Shown: positions 39,315 to 51,675, numbered from the stretch's first letter. The stretch is 64,000 nt of DNA from Kitasatospora sp. MAP12-44 (GCF_029892095.1 NZ_JARZAE010000004.1:2294001-2358000), one strand, 5' to 3'. Numbers and translations: made by a program. The notes: generated by a model not told the origin, from the letters alone.

Positions 39315-39818
39315 TCAGAAGTTGGTGAGCCGCTCGCCCTTGGCGTCCTGCAGGGTGTGGTCCACGCAGACCGCCATGATCACCAGCAGCAGCGCGTCCT
39401 GCTGGCTCATGACGTCGACCGCGTAGGTGTCCCGCAGGGTGAACCAGCGCCGGGATATGTGCGCGAGCGTGCTGCCCTCGTGCTGGATGTCGAACTCGCG
39501 GTCCCAGAGGTTCCCGGCTATCCGCAGCTTGCGCCCGTCGCGGAGCTTGACCTTGAAGCGGTCGCCGAACAGCTTGAAGTTCTTCTTGCTGAACTTGGCC
39601 AGCAGCTGGCCGTCGTGCTTGATCAGGATGGTGTGGTGGAAGGTGAACGCCTTCTTGACGATGGTCGCCACCACGGTGCCCCGGGTGTCCACGACGGCGA
39701 AGGTGGTGCGCAGGCGGAACAGCTTCTTGTTGACGCGGAAGAGCTTCTCGCGGTGCTCGCTCTCGATCCAGGCTTCTTCGTGAAACGCGAACATCCGGTC
39801 GCGCACCAGGTAGCGCAT
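39315..39818 (-). CDS. LURP-one-related (Tubby C-terminal-like) protein
   Basis: 167 residues of alternating beta strands: MRYLVRDRMFAFHEEAWIE, LFRVNKKLFRLRTTFAVVD, GTVVATIVKKAFTFHHTILI, WDREFDIQHEGSTLAHISRRWFTLRDTYAVDV. This is the pattern of LURP-one/scramblase-like barrels. Bacterial members have no proven role, and membrane or phosphoinositide binding is assumed from eukaryotic relatives. Single gene, convergent with the MscS gene. Confidence 0.88.
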   Translation of the reverse strand: MRYLVRDRMFAFHEEAWIESEHREKLFRVNKKLFRLRTTFAVVDTRGTVVATIVKKAFTFHHTILIKHDGQLLAKFSKKNFKLFGDRFKVKLRDGRKLRIAGNLWDREFDIQHEGSTLAHISRRWFTLRDTYAVDVMSQQDALLLVIMAVCVDHTLQDAKGERLTNF

Positions 39819-39911
39819 GAGGGTCCCCCGTCCAGGTCAGTGGCGTCGTGCCGCCCCAGAGCGTAGTGGGGGGACCTGACGCCCCGGACGGGGGGACCGC
39901 TCAAAAGACGA

Positions 39912-40364
39912 TCAGAAGAGCTTCACCATGGTGCGGTGCGGGATCCCCGCGTCGTCGTAGACCGGGCCCTCGGCCGCATAACCGAGCCGCTCGTAGAAGC
40001 CCAGCGCCTGCACCTGGGCATGCAGCTCGCACTCCCGCGCGCCCAGCTCACGCCCGGCCGTCTCGATCGCCCGGACCAGCTCCGCGCCGAGCCCGGTCCC
40101 CCGGGCCGCCTTGACCACCGCGAGCCGTCCGAGCAGCACCCGGTCGGCGACGCCGGTGAGCTTCAGCGCCTCGGCGCCACTGATCAGCCGGGCGGTGCCG
40201 AGCGGCGCGCCGTCCGCGCCGACCGCGAGCAGGTGCAGCGAGGTGGCGTCCAGCTCGTCGTACTCCAGCTCCACCGGGACGTTCTGCTCCTCGACGAAGA
40301 CCTCGAGCCGGACCTGGCGCGCCAGCGCGAGATCCGCGGGCTCCACGGCGACGCGGACCTCCAT
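39912..40364 (-). CDS. GNAT family N-acetyltransferase
   Basis: 150 residues, one GNAT domain: LARQVRLEVFVEEQNVPVELEYDELD, VLLGRLAVVKAARGTGLGAELVRAIE with the acetyl-CoA loop (ARGTGLG), and ALGFYERLGYAAEGPVYDDAGIPHRTMVKL. The ATG at 40364 shares a base with the rluD stop (TGATG), which fixes the start. The substrate is unknown; the pattern is near that of ElaA/YjcF-like proteins. Confidence 0.9.
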   Translation of the reverse strand: MEVRVAVEPADLALARQVRLEVFVEEQNVPVELEYDELDATSLHLLAVGADGAPLGTARLISGAEALKLTGVADRVLLGRLAVVKAARGTGLGAELVRAIETAGRELGARECELHAQVQALGFYERLGYAAEGPVYDDAGIPHRTMVKLF

Positions 40365-41302
40365 CAGCTCTCCGCCGAGATGACGTCCAGCGCCTTCTGC
40401 AGGTCGTCCGCGTAGTCGCTGGTGAACTCCACCCACTCGCCGTCCGACGGGTGCTCGAAGCCCAGCGAGACCGCGTGCAGCCACTGCCGGCTCAGGCCCA
40501 GCCGCTTGGCGAGCGTCGGGTCGGCGCCGTAGGTGAGGTCGCCGACGCAGGGGTGGCGCAGCGCCGACATGTGCACCCGGATCTGGTGGGTGCGGCCGGT
40601 CTCCAGCTTGACGTCAAGCAGCGAGGCGGCCCGGTAGGCCTCGATCAGGTCGTAGTGGGTGACCGAGGGCTTGCCGGCCTGGGTGACCGCCCACTTCCAG
40701 TCGGAGCTGGGGTGGCGGCCGATCGGGGCGTCCACGGTGCCGCTCAGCGGGTCCGGGTGGCCCTGGACCAGGGTGTGGTACTTCTTCACCGTCACCCGGT
40801 CGTGGAACTGGCGCTTGAGGTCGGTGTAGGCGCGCTCCGACTTGGCGACCACCATCAGGCCCGAGGTGCCGACGTCCAGGCGGTGCACGATGCCCTGGCG
40901 CTCGGCGGCCCCCGAGGTGGAGATCCGGTAGCCGGCGGCGGCCAGGTGGCCGATCACGGTGGGGCCGGTCCAGCCGGGGCTGGGGTGCGCGGCGACCCCG
41001 ACCGGCTTGTCGACCAGCACGATGTCCTGGTCGTCATGGACGATCCGCATGCCCTCGACGAACTCGGCGACGATCTGCACGGGTGCGGCGGGCGCCGGGA
41101 TCTCGACCTCCATCCAGGAGCCGGCCATCACCCGGTCGGACTTGCCGGCCAGGTCGCCGTCGATCCGGACCTTGCCCTCGGCGGCCAACTCGGCGGCCTT
41201 GGTGCGGGAGAAGCCGAACATGCGGGCGAGGGCGGCGTCGAGACGCTCGCCCTCAAGGCCGTCCGGTACGGGAAGGGTGCGGATCTGCGCTGCGGTACTC
41301 AC
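40364..41302 (-). CDS. rluD: RluA-family pseudouridine synthase
   Basis: 312 residues. An N-terminal S4 RNA-binding domain ([33 protein letters not shown]) is followed by the synthase domain with the catalytic Asp in [18 protein letters not shown], and [26 protein letters not shown]. RluD modifies helix 69 of 23S rRNA. The exact target is assigned by analogy; the RluA/RluD family is certain. GTG 41302 starts the gene, 23 bp after lspA. Confidence 0.9.
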   Translation of the reverse strand: MSTAAQIRTLPVPDGLEGERLDAALARMFGFSRTKAAELAAEGKVRIDGDLAGKSDRVMAGSWMEVEIPAPAAPVQIVAEFVEGMRIVHDDQDIVLVDKPVGVAAHPSPGWTGPTVIGHLAAAGYRISTSGAAERQGIVHRLDVGTSGLMVVAKSERAYTDLKRQFHDRVTVKKYHTLVQGHPDPLSGTVDAPIGRHPSSDWKWAVTQAGKPSVTHYDLIEAYRAASLLDVKLETGRTHQIRVHMSALRHPCVGDLTYGADPTLAKRLGLSRQWLHAVSLGFEHPSDGEWVEFTSDYADDLQKALDVISAES

Positions 41303-41325
41303 CCGTACGAGTATGCCGCAACCAG

Positions 41326-41997
41326 CTACTCGCTCTTGGCCGCGCGGCTCTCGGTCACCTGGCTGTGGGTGGAACCGTCCGGGTTGCTGCCGCGGAACGA
41401 GAGCAGTACCACCAGGATCCCGCCGCACACGATCGCCGAGTCGGCCAGGTTGAAGACCGCGAAATGCTGCACCGAGATGAAGTCCACCACATGGCCGCGG
41501 AAGACCCCGGGCGCCCGGAACAGCCGGTCGGTCAGGTTGCCCAGCGCCCCGCCGAGCAGCAGGCCCAGCGCGATCGCCCAGGGCAGGCTGTAGAGCCGCC
41601 GCGAGATCCGCCAGATCACCACGATCACGGCCGCGGCGATCAGCGTGAAGACCACCGTCATGGTCTGGCCCATGCCGAAGGCGGCACCGGGGTTGCGGAT
41701 CACCTGCAGGGTGACCACGTCGCTGATGATCCTGATCGGCGCGCGGCCCTCGAGCTTGGCGACCACCAGCAGCTTGCTGATCAGGTCGATCACGTACGCG
41801 AAGAGCGCGACCGAGAAGAGCACGCCGATCCGGCGCCGGCGCAGCGCCGAGCGCTCGCCGTCCGAGACGGCACTCGCACCGCCCGGCTGGTCCGGTTCGC
41901 ACTGCGCGGCGTCTTCCACTGGCACGTCCTCGGCCGGGACGGGCTCGTCCTGGGTCTGGGGGGAACCTGGGGTGCTGATGATCCGCTCCGCTGCCAA
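41326..41997 (-). CDS. lspA: Signal peptidase II (prolipoprotein)
   Basis: 223 residues. It cleaves the signal peptide of lipoproteins after lipidation. Four membrane segments and the two catalytic aspartates are visible: [38 protein letters not shown] (first Asp) and [14 protein letters not shown] (second Asp). An extra N-terminus of ~55 acidic residues precedes the first segment. The listed start is a TTG at 41997 with no ribosome-binding site; GTG codons about 25 codons further in are alternatives. Confidence 0.94.
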   Translation of the reverse strand: MAAERIISTPGSPQTQDEPVPAEDVPVEDAAQCEPDQPGGASAVSDGERSALRRRRIGVLFSVALFAYVIDLISKLLVVAKLEGRAPIRIISDVVTLQVIRNPGAAFGMGQTMTVVFTLIAAAVIVVIWRISRRLYSLPWAIALGLLLGGALGNLTDRLFRAPGVFRGHVVDFISVQHFAVFNLADSAIVCGGILVVLLSFRGSNPDGSTHSQVTESRAAKSE

Positions 41998-42088
41998 TGG
42001 GGGCCGACGTTACGGGGTCGAGCGTACGGCACGCGCTGCGCGCACCGGCCCGACCCCGTCTGCACGGCTGACCTTGGACCGACCGGTC

Positions 42089-42685
42089 CTAGCGGCGCTC
42101 CTGCTTCGCCTTGCAGGAGATGCAGAGGGTGGCCCGCGGGAACGCCTGCAGCCGGGCCTTGCCCACCGCCTGGCCGCAGGACTCGCAGACCCCGAAGCCG
42201 ATGCCCTCCAGGCGGGTCAGCGCGCGCTCGGTCTGGCTGAGCATGTCGCGGGCGTTGTTGGCCAGCGAGAGCTCGCTCTCGCGGTTGATGTTCTTGGTGC
42301 CGGCGTCCACCTGGTCGTCGCCGGCGCCGTCGTTGGAGTCGCGCATCAGTCCGTTGAGCGCGGCCTCGGCGGCCTCGATCTCCGCGCGCAGGCGCACCAG
42401 CTCGCTGTTGAGCTCGACGTGCAGCTCGGCGACCTCGGGGGCGGTCCACGGCTCCTCGCCCTGGCGGACCGGCAGCTCGGCCGGGTCCACCGACTCGGCG
42501 CCGCCGGTGGCAGCCCGCGCACCGCTGCCCGCGGGGGTGTGCAGCCGGTTGGTGGCTCCGCCACGTCCGGTGGTGGTGCTGGTCTTCCGCCGTGTCGTGG
42601 TCACGGAACCCTCCCCTGAGTCGCCTGCCACGGCCTGGCGGGCCCGCCTGGTGGCGGTGCCCGTGCCCGTTGCCTTCTCAGCCAT
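42089..42685 (-). CDS. TraR/DksA-family zinc-finger protein
   Basis: 198 residues. A disordered basic N-terminus (~1-65, TTTRRKTSTTTGRGGATN) is followed by a coiled coil (VAELHVELNSELVRLRAEIEAAEAAL, NARDMLSQTERALTRLEGIGFG) and a C4 zinc finger (CESCGQAVGKARLQAFPRATLCISC). DksA-type proteins enter the RNA polymerase secondary channel. The acidic tip between the helices is present (EAAEAALNGLMRDSNDGAGDD), though not the classic DxxDxA. It starts at ATG 42685, upstream of lspA by 91 bp. Confidence 0.88.
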   Translation of the reverse strand: MAEKATGTGTATRRARQAVAGDSGEGSVTTTRRKTSTTTGRGGATNRLHTPAGSGARAATGGAESVDPAELPVRQGEEPWTAPEVAELHVELNSELVRLRAEIEAAEAALNGLMRDSNDGAGDDQVDAGTKNINRESELSLANNARDMLSQTERALTRLEGIGFGVCESCGQAVGKARLQAFPRATLCISCKAKQERR

Positions 42686-42935
42686 GGCTTCGACCCCATC
42701 TACGAATGACTCCGGCCGACGGTTCCCGTCGGCCTCTGGTGCCGGAACGATAATCCTGATCGAATCCGGTCACAACGGGACATACCGATGCCAAGGAGCT
42801 ATCCCACTCGGGCAGCCGCTGTGCACGGCTCGTCCCGGAACAGTGACAAACCGGCAATGACAAAGTTGTGCCCAGATCGTCACTCCCTAACCCCATGAGA
42901 CCCCCCGCGCGCGCCGAGCAAACGACTTGCCGAGG
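42686..42935. other. Intergenic region, no gene seen
   Basis: Divergent region between the DksA-type gene and the ileS leader. No open frame with coding character, RNA or repeat was recognised. It must hold the promoter of the DksA-type gene on the minus strand. A TAGACT hexamer at 42941-42946 just beyond it may be the -10 of ileS. Confidence 0.4.
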
Positions 42936-42952
42936 GCCTATAGACTGGGCCC

Positions 42953-43206
42953 GCAAGGCGCAGATGGGACGAGTACCGACGTACGCAGCCATGAGCGACC
43001 CGGGGACGGTGCGAGCCCGGGGGTGTGCGCGGCGGGAAGATCACCCCGGAGCCGCCGGAAGAACAGCCGCCCAAGGCCCAGTAGACCCGGCAGCAACCCC
43101 CAAGGAGTGGGCCGTCAGCACCATCGGCGGCCAAGGAGGGTGGTACCGCGGGGCGCAGGCCGCCTCGTCCCTCCGTCGGAAGCCAGTCCACGCATCCGCC
43201 GGAGGT
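42953..43206 (+). promoter_or_regulatory. T-box leader of ileS, translational type
   Basis: The T-box core AGGGTGGTACCGCG lies at 43137-43150. A short Stem I (CGGCGG near 43030 with CCGCCG near 43051) presents ATC (43040-43042) as an isoleucine specifier. GGAGGG (43135-43140) can pair with CCCTCC (43169-43174) as the anti-sequestrator. Otherwise CCCTCC can pair with GGAGG of the ribosome-binding site (43201-43206). Uncharged tRNA-Ile would therefore free the ribosome-binding site. Ultrashort Stem I, translational T-boxes are known for actinobacterial ileS. Confidence 0.88.
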
Positions 43207-43217
43207 AGACGCCCCGC

Positions 43218-46346
<3,129 letters not shown>

Positions 46347-46353
46347 TCCACGC

Positions 46354-46396
46354 CCGCGGTGGCCGTCACTCGTTCGCGAGTGGCGGCCACCGCCTT
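46354..46396 (+). terminator. ileS terminator
   Basis: GGTGGCCGTCACTCG (46358-46372) pairs with CGAGTGGCGGCCACC (46377-46391) around a TTCG loop with one G-U pair, 12 bases behind the ileS stop. A few outer pairs may extend it. Confidence 0.8.
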
Positions 46397-46416
46397 GTCA
46401 GCTCAGCAGCTGAAAA

Positions 46417-46460
46417 CAGAAGGGCGCCCCCACCGCATCGCGGTAGGGGCGCCCTTCTGG
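46417..46460 (-). terminator. divIVA terminator
   Basis: AGAAGGGCGCCCC (46419-46431) pairs with GGGGCGCCCTTCT (46446-46458), and an inner ACCGC/GCGGT stem follows one mismatch. On the minus strand the hairpin is followed by TGTTTTC, so it is a classic intrinsic terminator for divIVA. It may also back up ileS termination. Confidence 0.88.
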
Positions 46461-46472
46461 TGAGTGCCGGGA

Positions 46473-47921
46473 CTAGTTGTCGCCGTCCTCGTCGATCAGG
46501 AAGCCGCGCATCGGGGCCGGAGCCTGCTGCATCGGCTGCATGGGCTGCGGCGGCTGCGGGCGGACCGAGGCCATCGGCTGGGTCATCCCGGCCGGGGCCA
46601 TCTGCGGAGCACCGTTGCCCTGGCTGCCGAAGCCGCCCTGGCCGTTGCCGCCACCGAAGGACTGGTTCCCGCCGAAGGACTGGCCGCCACCGAAGGAGGG
46701 CTGACCGCCACCGAAGGACGGGCTGCTCATCGAGGACGCACCGCTGGGCGCCATCGACGACGCGGCCGGCGGCAGCGAGGCGGTGGCGGGGATCCGCGGC
46801 GGAGCGAGCGAGTCGTCGGCCTGCGACTCCAGCTGGCGCAGCTGGGTCTCCAGGTAGGACTTGAGCCGGGTGCGGTACTCACGCTCGAAGGCACGCAGGT
46901 CCTCGACCTTGCGCTCCAGCGTCGCGCGAGCGGACTCCAGGGAGCCCATCGCCACGCGGTGCTTCTCCTGCGCGTCCCGCTCCAGGGCGTCGGCCTTGGC
47001 ACGGGCGTCCCGCTCCAGACCCTCGGCGCGGCTGCGGGCCTCGCCGACGATCTTGTTGGCCTCGGAACGGGCCTCGGAGATCGCCTGGTCGGCGGTCTGC
47101 TGCGCGAGCGCCAGGACACGGGCGGCGCTGTCGCCACCGGGACCCTGCTGCTGCATCGGGCCGCCGCCGAGCGGGCCGCCCATCTGCTGGCCCATCGGGC
47201 CGCCCATCGGCGCGAGCTGCTGCTGGCCACCCATGGTGCCCATCTGCTGCTGCTGACCCATGCTGCCCATCGGCTGCTGGCCCATCTGCTGACCCTGCAT
47301 CGGGCCACCCTGGCCGGGCATCTGGCCCTGCATCGGGCCACCCATCGGCTGCAGCATCTGGCCGCCCATCGGCTGCACCAGCTGCTGCTGGCCGCCCATG
47401 GTCCCCATCTGCTGCTGACCCATCTGCTGCTGCATCGGGTTGCCCTGGCCGGGCATCTGCTGCTGCATGGGCTGCATCTGGTTGCCCTGGCCGGGCATCT
47501 GGCCCTGCATCGGGCCACCCTGACCGGGCATCTGCTGCTGCATGGGGTTGCCCTGGCCGGGCGGAAGCTGCGGGGCACCGGACGGCAGTCCGAGCGGCTG
47601 GCCGCCCATCTGCTGCTGGTTGCCCATCTGCTGCCCCGGGCCCTGCTGGCCGGGGACCGGCGGGCCGGATATGGCAGCGGGAACAGGCGCACCAGGACGC
47701 TGGTCCTGCGGCTGCTCCTTGCGCATGTTCGCCTGGTTCTGCGCGGCGGCCCGAGTCGCGGCGGCCAGCTTGGCGCGCAGGTCCTCGTTCTCGCGAAGCA
47801 GTCGGGTCAGCTCGGCTTCGACCTCGTCGAGGAAGGCATCGACCTCGTCCTCGTCGTAGCCTTCACGCAGGCGGACGGTCGTGAACTGCTTGTTCCGAAC
47901 GTCCTCGGGGGTCAACGGCAT
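46473..47921 (-). CDS. divIVA: DivIVA polar growth/cell division protein
   Basis: 482 residues. The conserved N-terminal membrane-binding and coiled-coil part is [45 protein letters not shown] (to ~50). A long Gln/Gly/Met/Pro repeat linker (~75-265) precedes a second coiled coil (~270-365, [38 protein letters not shown]) and a Gly/Ser-rich tail ending in FLIDEDGDN. DivIVA marks hyphal tips and recruits the growth machinery. GAGGTGA lies upstream of ATG 47921. The linker is longer than I expect for Streptomyces DivIVA (~400 residues in total). Confidence 0.97.
   Translation of the reverse strand: MPLTPEDVRNKQFTTVRLREGYDEDEVDAFLDEVEAELTRLLRENEDLRAKLAAATRAAAQNQANMRKEQPQDQRPGAPVPAAISGPPVPGQQGPGQQMGNQQQMGGQPLGLPSGAPQLPPGQGNPMQQQMPGQGGPMQGQMPGQGNQMQPMQQQMPGQGNPMQQQMGQQQMGTMGGQQQLVQPMGGQMLQPMGGPMQGQMPGQGGPMQGQQMGQQPMGSMGQQQQMGTMGGQQQLAPMGGPMGQQMGGPLGGGPMQQQGPGGDSAARVLALAQQTADQAISEARSEANKIVGEARSRAEGLERDARAKADALERDAQEKHRVAMGSLESARATLERKVEDLRAFEREYRTRLKSYLETQLRQLESQADDSLAPPRIPATASLPPAASSMAPSGASSMSSPSFGGGQPSFGGGQSFGGNQSFGGGNGQGGFGSQGNGAPQMAPAGMTQPMASVRPQPPQPMQPMQQAPAPMRGFLIDEDGDN
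47142..47570 (-). repeat. Degenerate tandem repeats encoding the DivIVA linker
   Basis: Repeated units such as [22 protein letters not shown] and [13 protein letters not shown] give many near-identical DNA blocks of 24-33 bases within the divIVA gene. The repeats are in frame and can expand or shrink by slippage or recombination without breaking the gene. Confidence 0.85.
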
Positions 47922-47970
47922 CTCTTCACCTCTACGTGATCGTCGGCACACTGGCATCCTGCCGCATCGC

Positions 47971-48261
47971 TCACCACGGCAGACGCTGCACGAGCGAGAT
48001 CAGGACATACACAATGATCATCAGTACGAAGAAGGACAGGTCGAGCGCCACGCCCCCGAGACGCAACGGCGGAATGAACCGCCGAAGAAGCTTCAGTGGT
48101 GGATCCGTGACAGTGTACGTGGCCTCCAGGACCACGACCATGGCCTTCCCCGGTCGCCACGAACGGGCGAACTGGAAGACCCAGTCCATGACCAGGCGGA
48201 ACAGCAGAATCACCAGGAAGACGGTCAGTGCGTAGTAGAGCACTGCCCCCACGATCCCCAT
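47971..48261 (-). CDS. yggT: YggT family membrane protein
   Basis: 96 residues with two membrane helices ([26 protein letters not shown] and [19 protein letters not shown]) and the conserved [23 protein letters not shown] loop. Its place between sepF and divIVA is conserved in Gram-positive bacteria (YlmG). A role in division or membrane protein organisation is inferred from context. Confidence 0.93.
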   Translation of the reverse strand: MGIVGAVLYYALTVFLVILLFRLVMDWVFQFARSWRPGKAMVVVLEATYTVTDPPLKLLRRFIPPLRLGGVALDLSFFVLMIIVYVLISLVQRLPW

Positions 48262-48342
48262 CGGGTATCCCTCTCCAAGGTTTCATCCGGCGCCGCTTGG
48301 TCACTCACTGTCAGTTGGTCCACACGTGGTGTCGTGGCTGGG

Positions 48343-48936
48343 TCAGCTCTGGTTGAAGAACCCACCCTCGGCGATACGTGCCTTGTCCTCCGCCGTGACA
48401 TCGACGTTAGCAGGCGACAGCAGGAACACCTTCTGCGTCACTCGCTCAATGCTGCCGTGCAGACCGAAGACGAGTCCAGCCGCGAAGTCTACGAGCCGCT
48501 TCGCATCCGTGTCGTCCATCTCGGTCAAATTCATGATCACCGGGGTGCCGCCACGGAACTGTTCCCCGATGGTACGGGCCTCGTTGTAGGTCCGCGGGTG
48601 CAGCGTGGTGATGCGGTAGGGCTCCCGCTCGTTGACGACCTTGGGCATGATCACCGGCGCGCTCTTCTCCAGATTCTGACGGCGTTCGGGTGTGATGGAC
48701 GACACGGGGGCCATCCTCGGCTCCTGGCGAATCGGCACCGCCGCCGGCACCGGCTGGGGCGCGATCGACGCGACCTGCGCCGGGGGCGCAGGCCGCGGAA
48801 TGTCCTCGGTTCGCCCGGTCCGGATCGGCTCGGGGTCCGTGTCGTAGTCGTCGTCCGGGTCGTAACCCTGACCGTCGTACGTCTCGTCCTCCACGAGGCC
48901 GAGGTAGACCGCCATCTTGCGCATTGCGCCGGCCAT
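48343..48936 (-). CDS. sepF: SepF cell division protein
   Basis: 197 residues. The N-terminal amphipathic membrane anchor [16 protein letters not shown] is followed by an acidic, proline-rich linker and the SepF fold ([67 protein letters not shown]). SepF ties FtsZ to the membrane in actinobacteria, which lack FtsA. ATG 48936 has GGAGG 8 bases upstream and is preferred over 48993. Confidence 0.96.
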   Translation of the reverse strand: MAGAMRKMAVYLGLVEDETYDGQGYDPDDDYDTDPEPIRTGRTEDIPRPAPPAQVASIAPQPVPAAVPIRQEPRMAPVSSITPERRQNLEKSAPVIMPKVVNEREPYRITTLHPRTYNEARTIGEQFRGGTPVIMNLTEMDDTDAKRLVDFAAGLVFGLHGSIERVTQKVFLLSPANVDVTAEDKARIAEGGFFNQS

Positions 48937-49192
48937 GCTCCTGTCCTCCGCTCTGTGGTGGATCGGCCCGTCACCGGCCGGACCCCGCAGCACCGTTGCT
49001 CCTTCGAGTACGGTGGGTTCTGCGGGACCGCGGTCCGCCCACGCTCTGTCAGATCACGACTACGTTCAGCCGATAATCCGTCAGTCCGTGCGCGTGGCCG
49101 CGAACATACGATCCACGATTGGTTGGCATCCTCAGGACGAATCATTGTTTTGTCCTGATTTGTCCTGCAGTCTGATCTACTACCCGGTGACG
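48937..49192. other. sepF-yggS intergenic region
   Basis: 256 bases holding the ribosome-binding site of sepF at its left end. The right part is unusually AT-rich for this genome (around 49110-49190). No hairpin or gene was recognised. A sepF promoter may lie in the AT-rich part. Confidence 0.35.
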
Positions 49193-49942
49193 TTACCCGA
49201 GCGGTGACCGCACTCCGAGCACCGCCGTACCGACGCGTACATGTGTCGCTCCGGCGGCAACAGCCTGCTCAAGGTCTCCACTCATCCCTGCGGAAACCAT
49301 CGTGGCAGCAGGATGGCTCGCGCGTACGGCGGTTGAGATTTCCGCCAGGCGCGTAAACGCCGCCACCGGATCGCCGGCCAGCGGTCCCGCCAGCGGAGCG
49401 ACCGTCATCACACCGTCCAGGCGCAGCCCGGGCGTGTCGGCGATCTTGTCCGCCAGGGCGAGGACGTCCTCGGGGGCGACCCCGGCCCGGCCCTCGCCAT
49501 GCCCGCCCTCCTTGTCGAGCGCGACCTGCACCAGGCAGCCGAGCTCCGGGCGTTCGGCGGCGCGGACGGCCGCGCCCAGCGCCTCGACCAGCCGCGACCG
49601 GTCAACCGAGTGGACATGGTGCGCGTAGCGGACCACGGAGCGCACTTTATTCGTCTGCAACTGTCCGACGAAGTGCCAGGTCAGCGGCAGGTCCGCGCAG
49701 TCGGCTGCCTTCGGGGCGGCGTCCTGGTCGCGGTTCTCGGCCACCTCGCGGACGCCGAGCGAGGCCAGCAGCCGGGTGTCCGAGGCCGGGTAGGTCTTGG
49801 TGACCACGACCAGGGTCACCTCCGAGCTCGGGCGACCGGCCGCGGCGCACGCCGTGTCGATCCGGTGCTGCACGGCGGTCAGTCCGTAGCGCAGCTCCTC
49901 CAGCCGGCCCGCCGGGAACTCCTGATCCTGGTGGTTCGTCAT
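49193..49942 (-). CDS. yggS: YggS family PLP-binding protein
   Basis: 249 residues from ATG 49942. It is a PLP-binding barrel without known catalysis that keeps free PLP in balance. Seen: VTLVVVTKTYPASDTRLLASLGVREVAENRDQDA with the PLP lysine, LTWHFVGQLQTNK, HSVDRSRLVEAL, TVAPLAG and ATMVSAGMSGDLEQAVAAGATHVRVGTAVLG. The upstream GTG at 49963 is an alternative start. In other Streptomyces a pgeF/ylmD gene lies between it and ftsZ; here that gene is missing. Confidence 0.93.
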   Translation of the reverse strand: MTNHQDQEFPAGRLEELRYGLTAVQHRIDTACAAAGRPSSEVTLVVVTKTYPASDTRLLASLGVREVAENRDQDAAPKAADCADLPLTWHFVGQLQTNKVRSVVRYAHHVHSVDRSRLVEALGAAVRAAERPELGCLVQVALDKEGGHGEGRAGVAPEDVLALADKIADTPGLRLDGVMTVAPLAGPLAGDPVAAFTRLAEISTAVRASHPAATMVSAGMSGDLEQAVAAGATHVRVGTAVLGVRSPLG

Positions 49943-49987
49943 CTTGTTCGGTTTCCCACTCACTACTCGTCCGACGCGCGCATCACG

Positions 49988-50038
49988 CCAAGGTGCCCGC
50001 CGCTGGACACCGGGGGTGTCGAGCGGCGGGCACCTTGG
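49988..50038. terminator. Long hairpin between ftsZ and yggS
   Basis: CCAAGGTGCCCGCCGCT (49988-50004) pairs perfectly with AGCGGCGGGCACCTTGG (50022-50038). Inside, one G-G mismatch is followed by GACACC/GGTGTC and a 3-base loop: 23 pairs in all. It lies 50 bases behind the ftsZ stop and 46 bases before the yggS start. No T run follows on the minus strand; it could terminate or stabilise the ftsZ mRNA. Confidence 0.75.
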
Positions 50039-50090
50039 CCCTGCAAAAGTATTTCTTATGACCTCAGGTCGCGCCTCGTCGAGCAGGCTG

Positions 50091-51287
50091 CTACTTGAGG
50101 AAGTCCGGCACGTCCAGCTCCTCGGCCGGGGTCTCCACGTAGATCGGCCGGGCCGGCTGCACCTGCGGGGGCACCGGGGTCGGCGCGGTCTCGGTCCGGG
50201 TCGAGGAGGACGACGCGGCGCTCTCCTCCGAACGGCCCGTCACCGAGCCCATGCCCCCGTACGGACGGGTGGTCGGACGCTCGGGCGCCGCGGCGGCCGG
50301 GGTCGACTTGACCACCGGGTCGCGGACGATGGCCGGCGGCTGCCCGCCGTCGAAGCCCGCGGCGATCACGGTGACCCGCACCTCGTCGCCGAGCGCGTCG
50401 TCGATGACCGCACCGAAGATGATGTTGGCCTCGGGGTGGGCGGCCTCGCTGACCAGCTGGGCCGACTCGTTGATCTCGAAGAGGCCGAGGTCGGAGCCGC
50501 CGGAGATGGAGAGCAGCACGCCCCGCGCGCCGTCGATCGAGGCCTCGAGCAGCGGGGAGGAGATGGCCATGATGGCCGCCGCCTTCGCCCGGTCCTCGCC
50601 GCGCGCCGAGCCGATCCCCATCAGGGCCGAACCGGCATCCGACATGACCGACTTGACGTCGGCGAAGTCGAGGTTGATCAGGCCCGGAGTGGTGATCAGA
50701 TCGGTGATGCCCTGCACGCCGGAGAGCAGCACCTGGTCGGCGGAGCGGAACGCGTCCAGCACGCTGACCTGGCGGTCCGAGATGGAGAGCAGCCGGTCGT
50801 TCGGGATGACGATGAGGGTGTCCACCTCCTCGCGCAGCCCGGCGATGCCGTCCTCGGCCTGGTTCGCCCGGCGGCGGCCCTCGAAGGTGAAGGGGCGGGT
50901 GACCACGCCGATGGTGAGGGCGCCGAGCGAGCGGGCGATGTTGGCCACGACGGGAGCGCCACCGGTACCGGTGCCGCCGCCCTCGCCGGCCGTCACGAAG
51001 ACCATGTCGGCCCCCTTGAGGACCTCCTCGATCTCCTCGCGGTGGTCCTCGGCGGCCTTGCGGCCGACCTCGGGGTTGGCTCCGGCGCCGAGGCCCCGGG
51101 TGAGTTCACGGCCCACGTCGAGCTTGACGTCGGCGTCGCTCATCAGGAGGGCCTGCGCATCGGTGTTGATCGCGATGAACTCGACGCCCTTGAGACCGAC
51201 CTCGATCATCCGGTTGATGGCGTTGACACCACCGCCGCCGATACCGACGACCTTGATGACTGCGAGGTAGTTCTGCGGTGCTGCCAC
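50091..51287 (-). CDS. ftsZ: Cell division GTPase FtsZ
   Basis: 398 residues from GTG 51287 ([26 protein letters not shown]). The tubulin signature [12 protein letters not shown] (near 105), the T7 loop ([22 protein letters not shown]) and the C-terminal binding tail (ELDVPDFLK) are complete. The linker (~315-385) is Ser/Pro/Thr-rich. It forms the Z-ring and, in Streptomyces, the sporulation Z-ladders. AGAGG lies 8-9 bases before the start; the longer frame to 51467 is not coding. Confidence 0.98.
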   Translation of the reverse strand: MAAPQNYLAVIKVVGIGGGGVNAINRMIEVGLKGVEFIAINTDAQALLMSDADVKLDVGRELTRGLGAGANPEVGRKAAEDHREEIEEVLKGADMVFVTAGEGGGTGTGGAPVVANIARSLGALTIGVVTRPFTFEGRRRANQAEDGIAGLREEVDTLIVIPNDRLLSISDRQVSVLDAFRSADQVLLSGVQGITDLITTPGLINLDFADVKSVMSDAGSALMGIGSARGEDRAKAAAIMAISSPLLEASIDGARGVLLSISGGSDLGLFEINESAQLVSEAAHPEANIIFGAVIDDALGDEVRVTVIAAGFDGGQPPAIVRDPVVKSTPAAAAPERPTTRPYGGMGSVTGRSEESAASSSSTRTETAPTPVPPQVQPARPIYVETPAEELDVPDFLK

Positions 51288-51675
51288 GTCGAAGGCCTCT
51301 CGCCTCGAATTTCCGGGTCGGTTCCCAGGGGTCGTGGAAACCGACGGATGTCGATGGGTGGGGAGCCCGGTTCCTGACTGAATGTCCGAAATGGAGACCG
51401 CCGACCCGAACCCTAAACTTGACGTTGAGGGTTCACGCTGCATCGGTAGCAGGATCACTGAAGACACATCAGATCACTGCGGGACACAGCCTGGTGACAG
51501 GACACTAAGTCGCTGCGGGCCCGTGTTCAACGAACACGCCCGAGCTTCCCTTTTTTCTTTTGAGCCTATGTGATCATCAACCGGCAACGAGAACCGGGGT
51601 AGCCACCCAGGGTCGGGGAATCATCGACAGCAAGTCAATGGTGCCCTCAAGGAGGAAAACCTACCTGATTTCGGA
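51288..51675 (-). promoter_or_regulatory. ftsQ-ftsZ intergenic control region
   Basis: 388 bases without a gene. In Streptomyces ftsZ has several promoters here, one developmentally controlled. Two structures are visible: the near-palindrome at 51409-51433 (listed separately) and a hairpin CGGG-CGTGTTC/GAACACG-CCCG at 51516-51542 followed on the plus strand by a T-rich stretch (51549-51561). That hairpin has its T tract in the direction opposite to ftsZ transcription, so it could end antisense transcripts. Confidence 0.6.
51409..51433. promoter_or_regulatory. Palindrome upstream of ftsZ, candidate BldD site
   Basis: AACCCTAAAC (51409-51418), five bases, then GTTGAGGGTT (51424-51433): the arms match at 9 of 10 positions. 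The centre AC-N5-GT fits the core of the BldD operator, and ftsZ is a known BldD target in Streptomyces. On the minus strand TAGGGT inside the repeat could serve as a -10. The assignment to BldD is inference. Confidence 0.5.

Noticed and set aside
47142..47570. CRISPR-like repeat array
   Set aside because: The repeats are contiguous, degenerate and in frame within divIVA, with no regular unique spacers and no cas genes.
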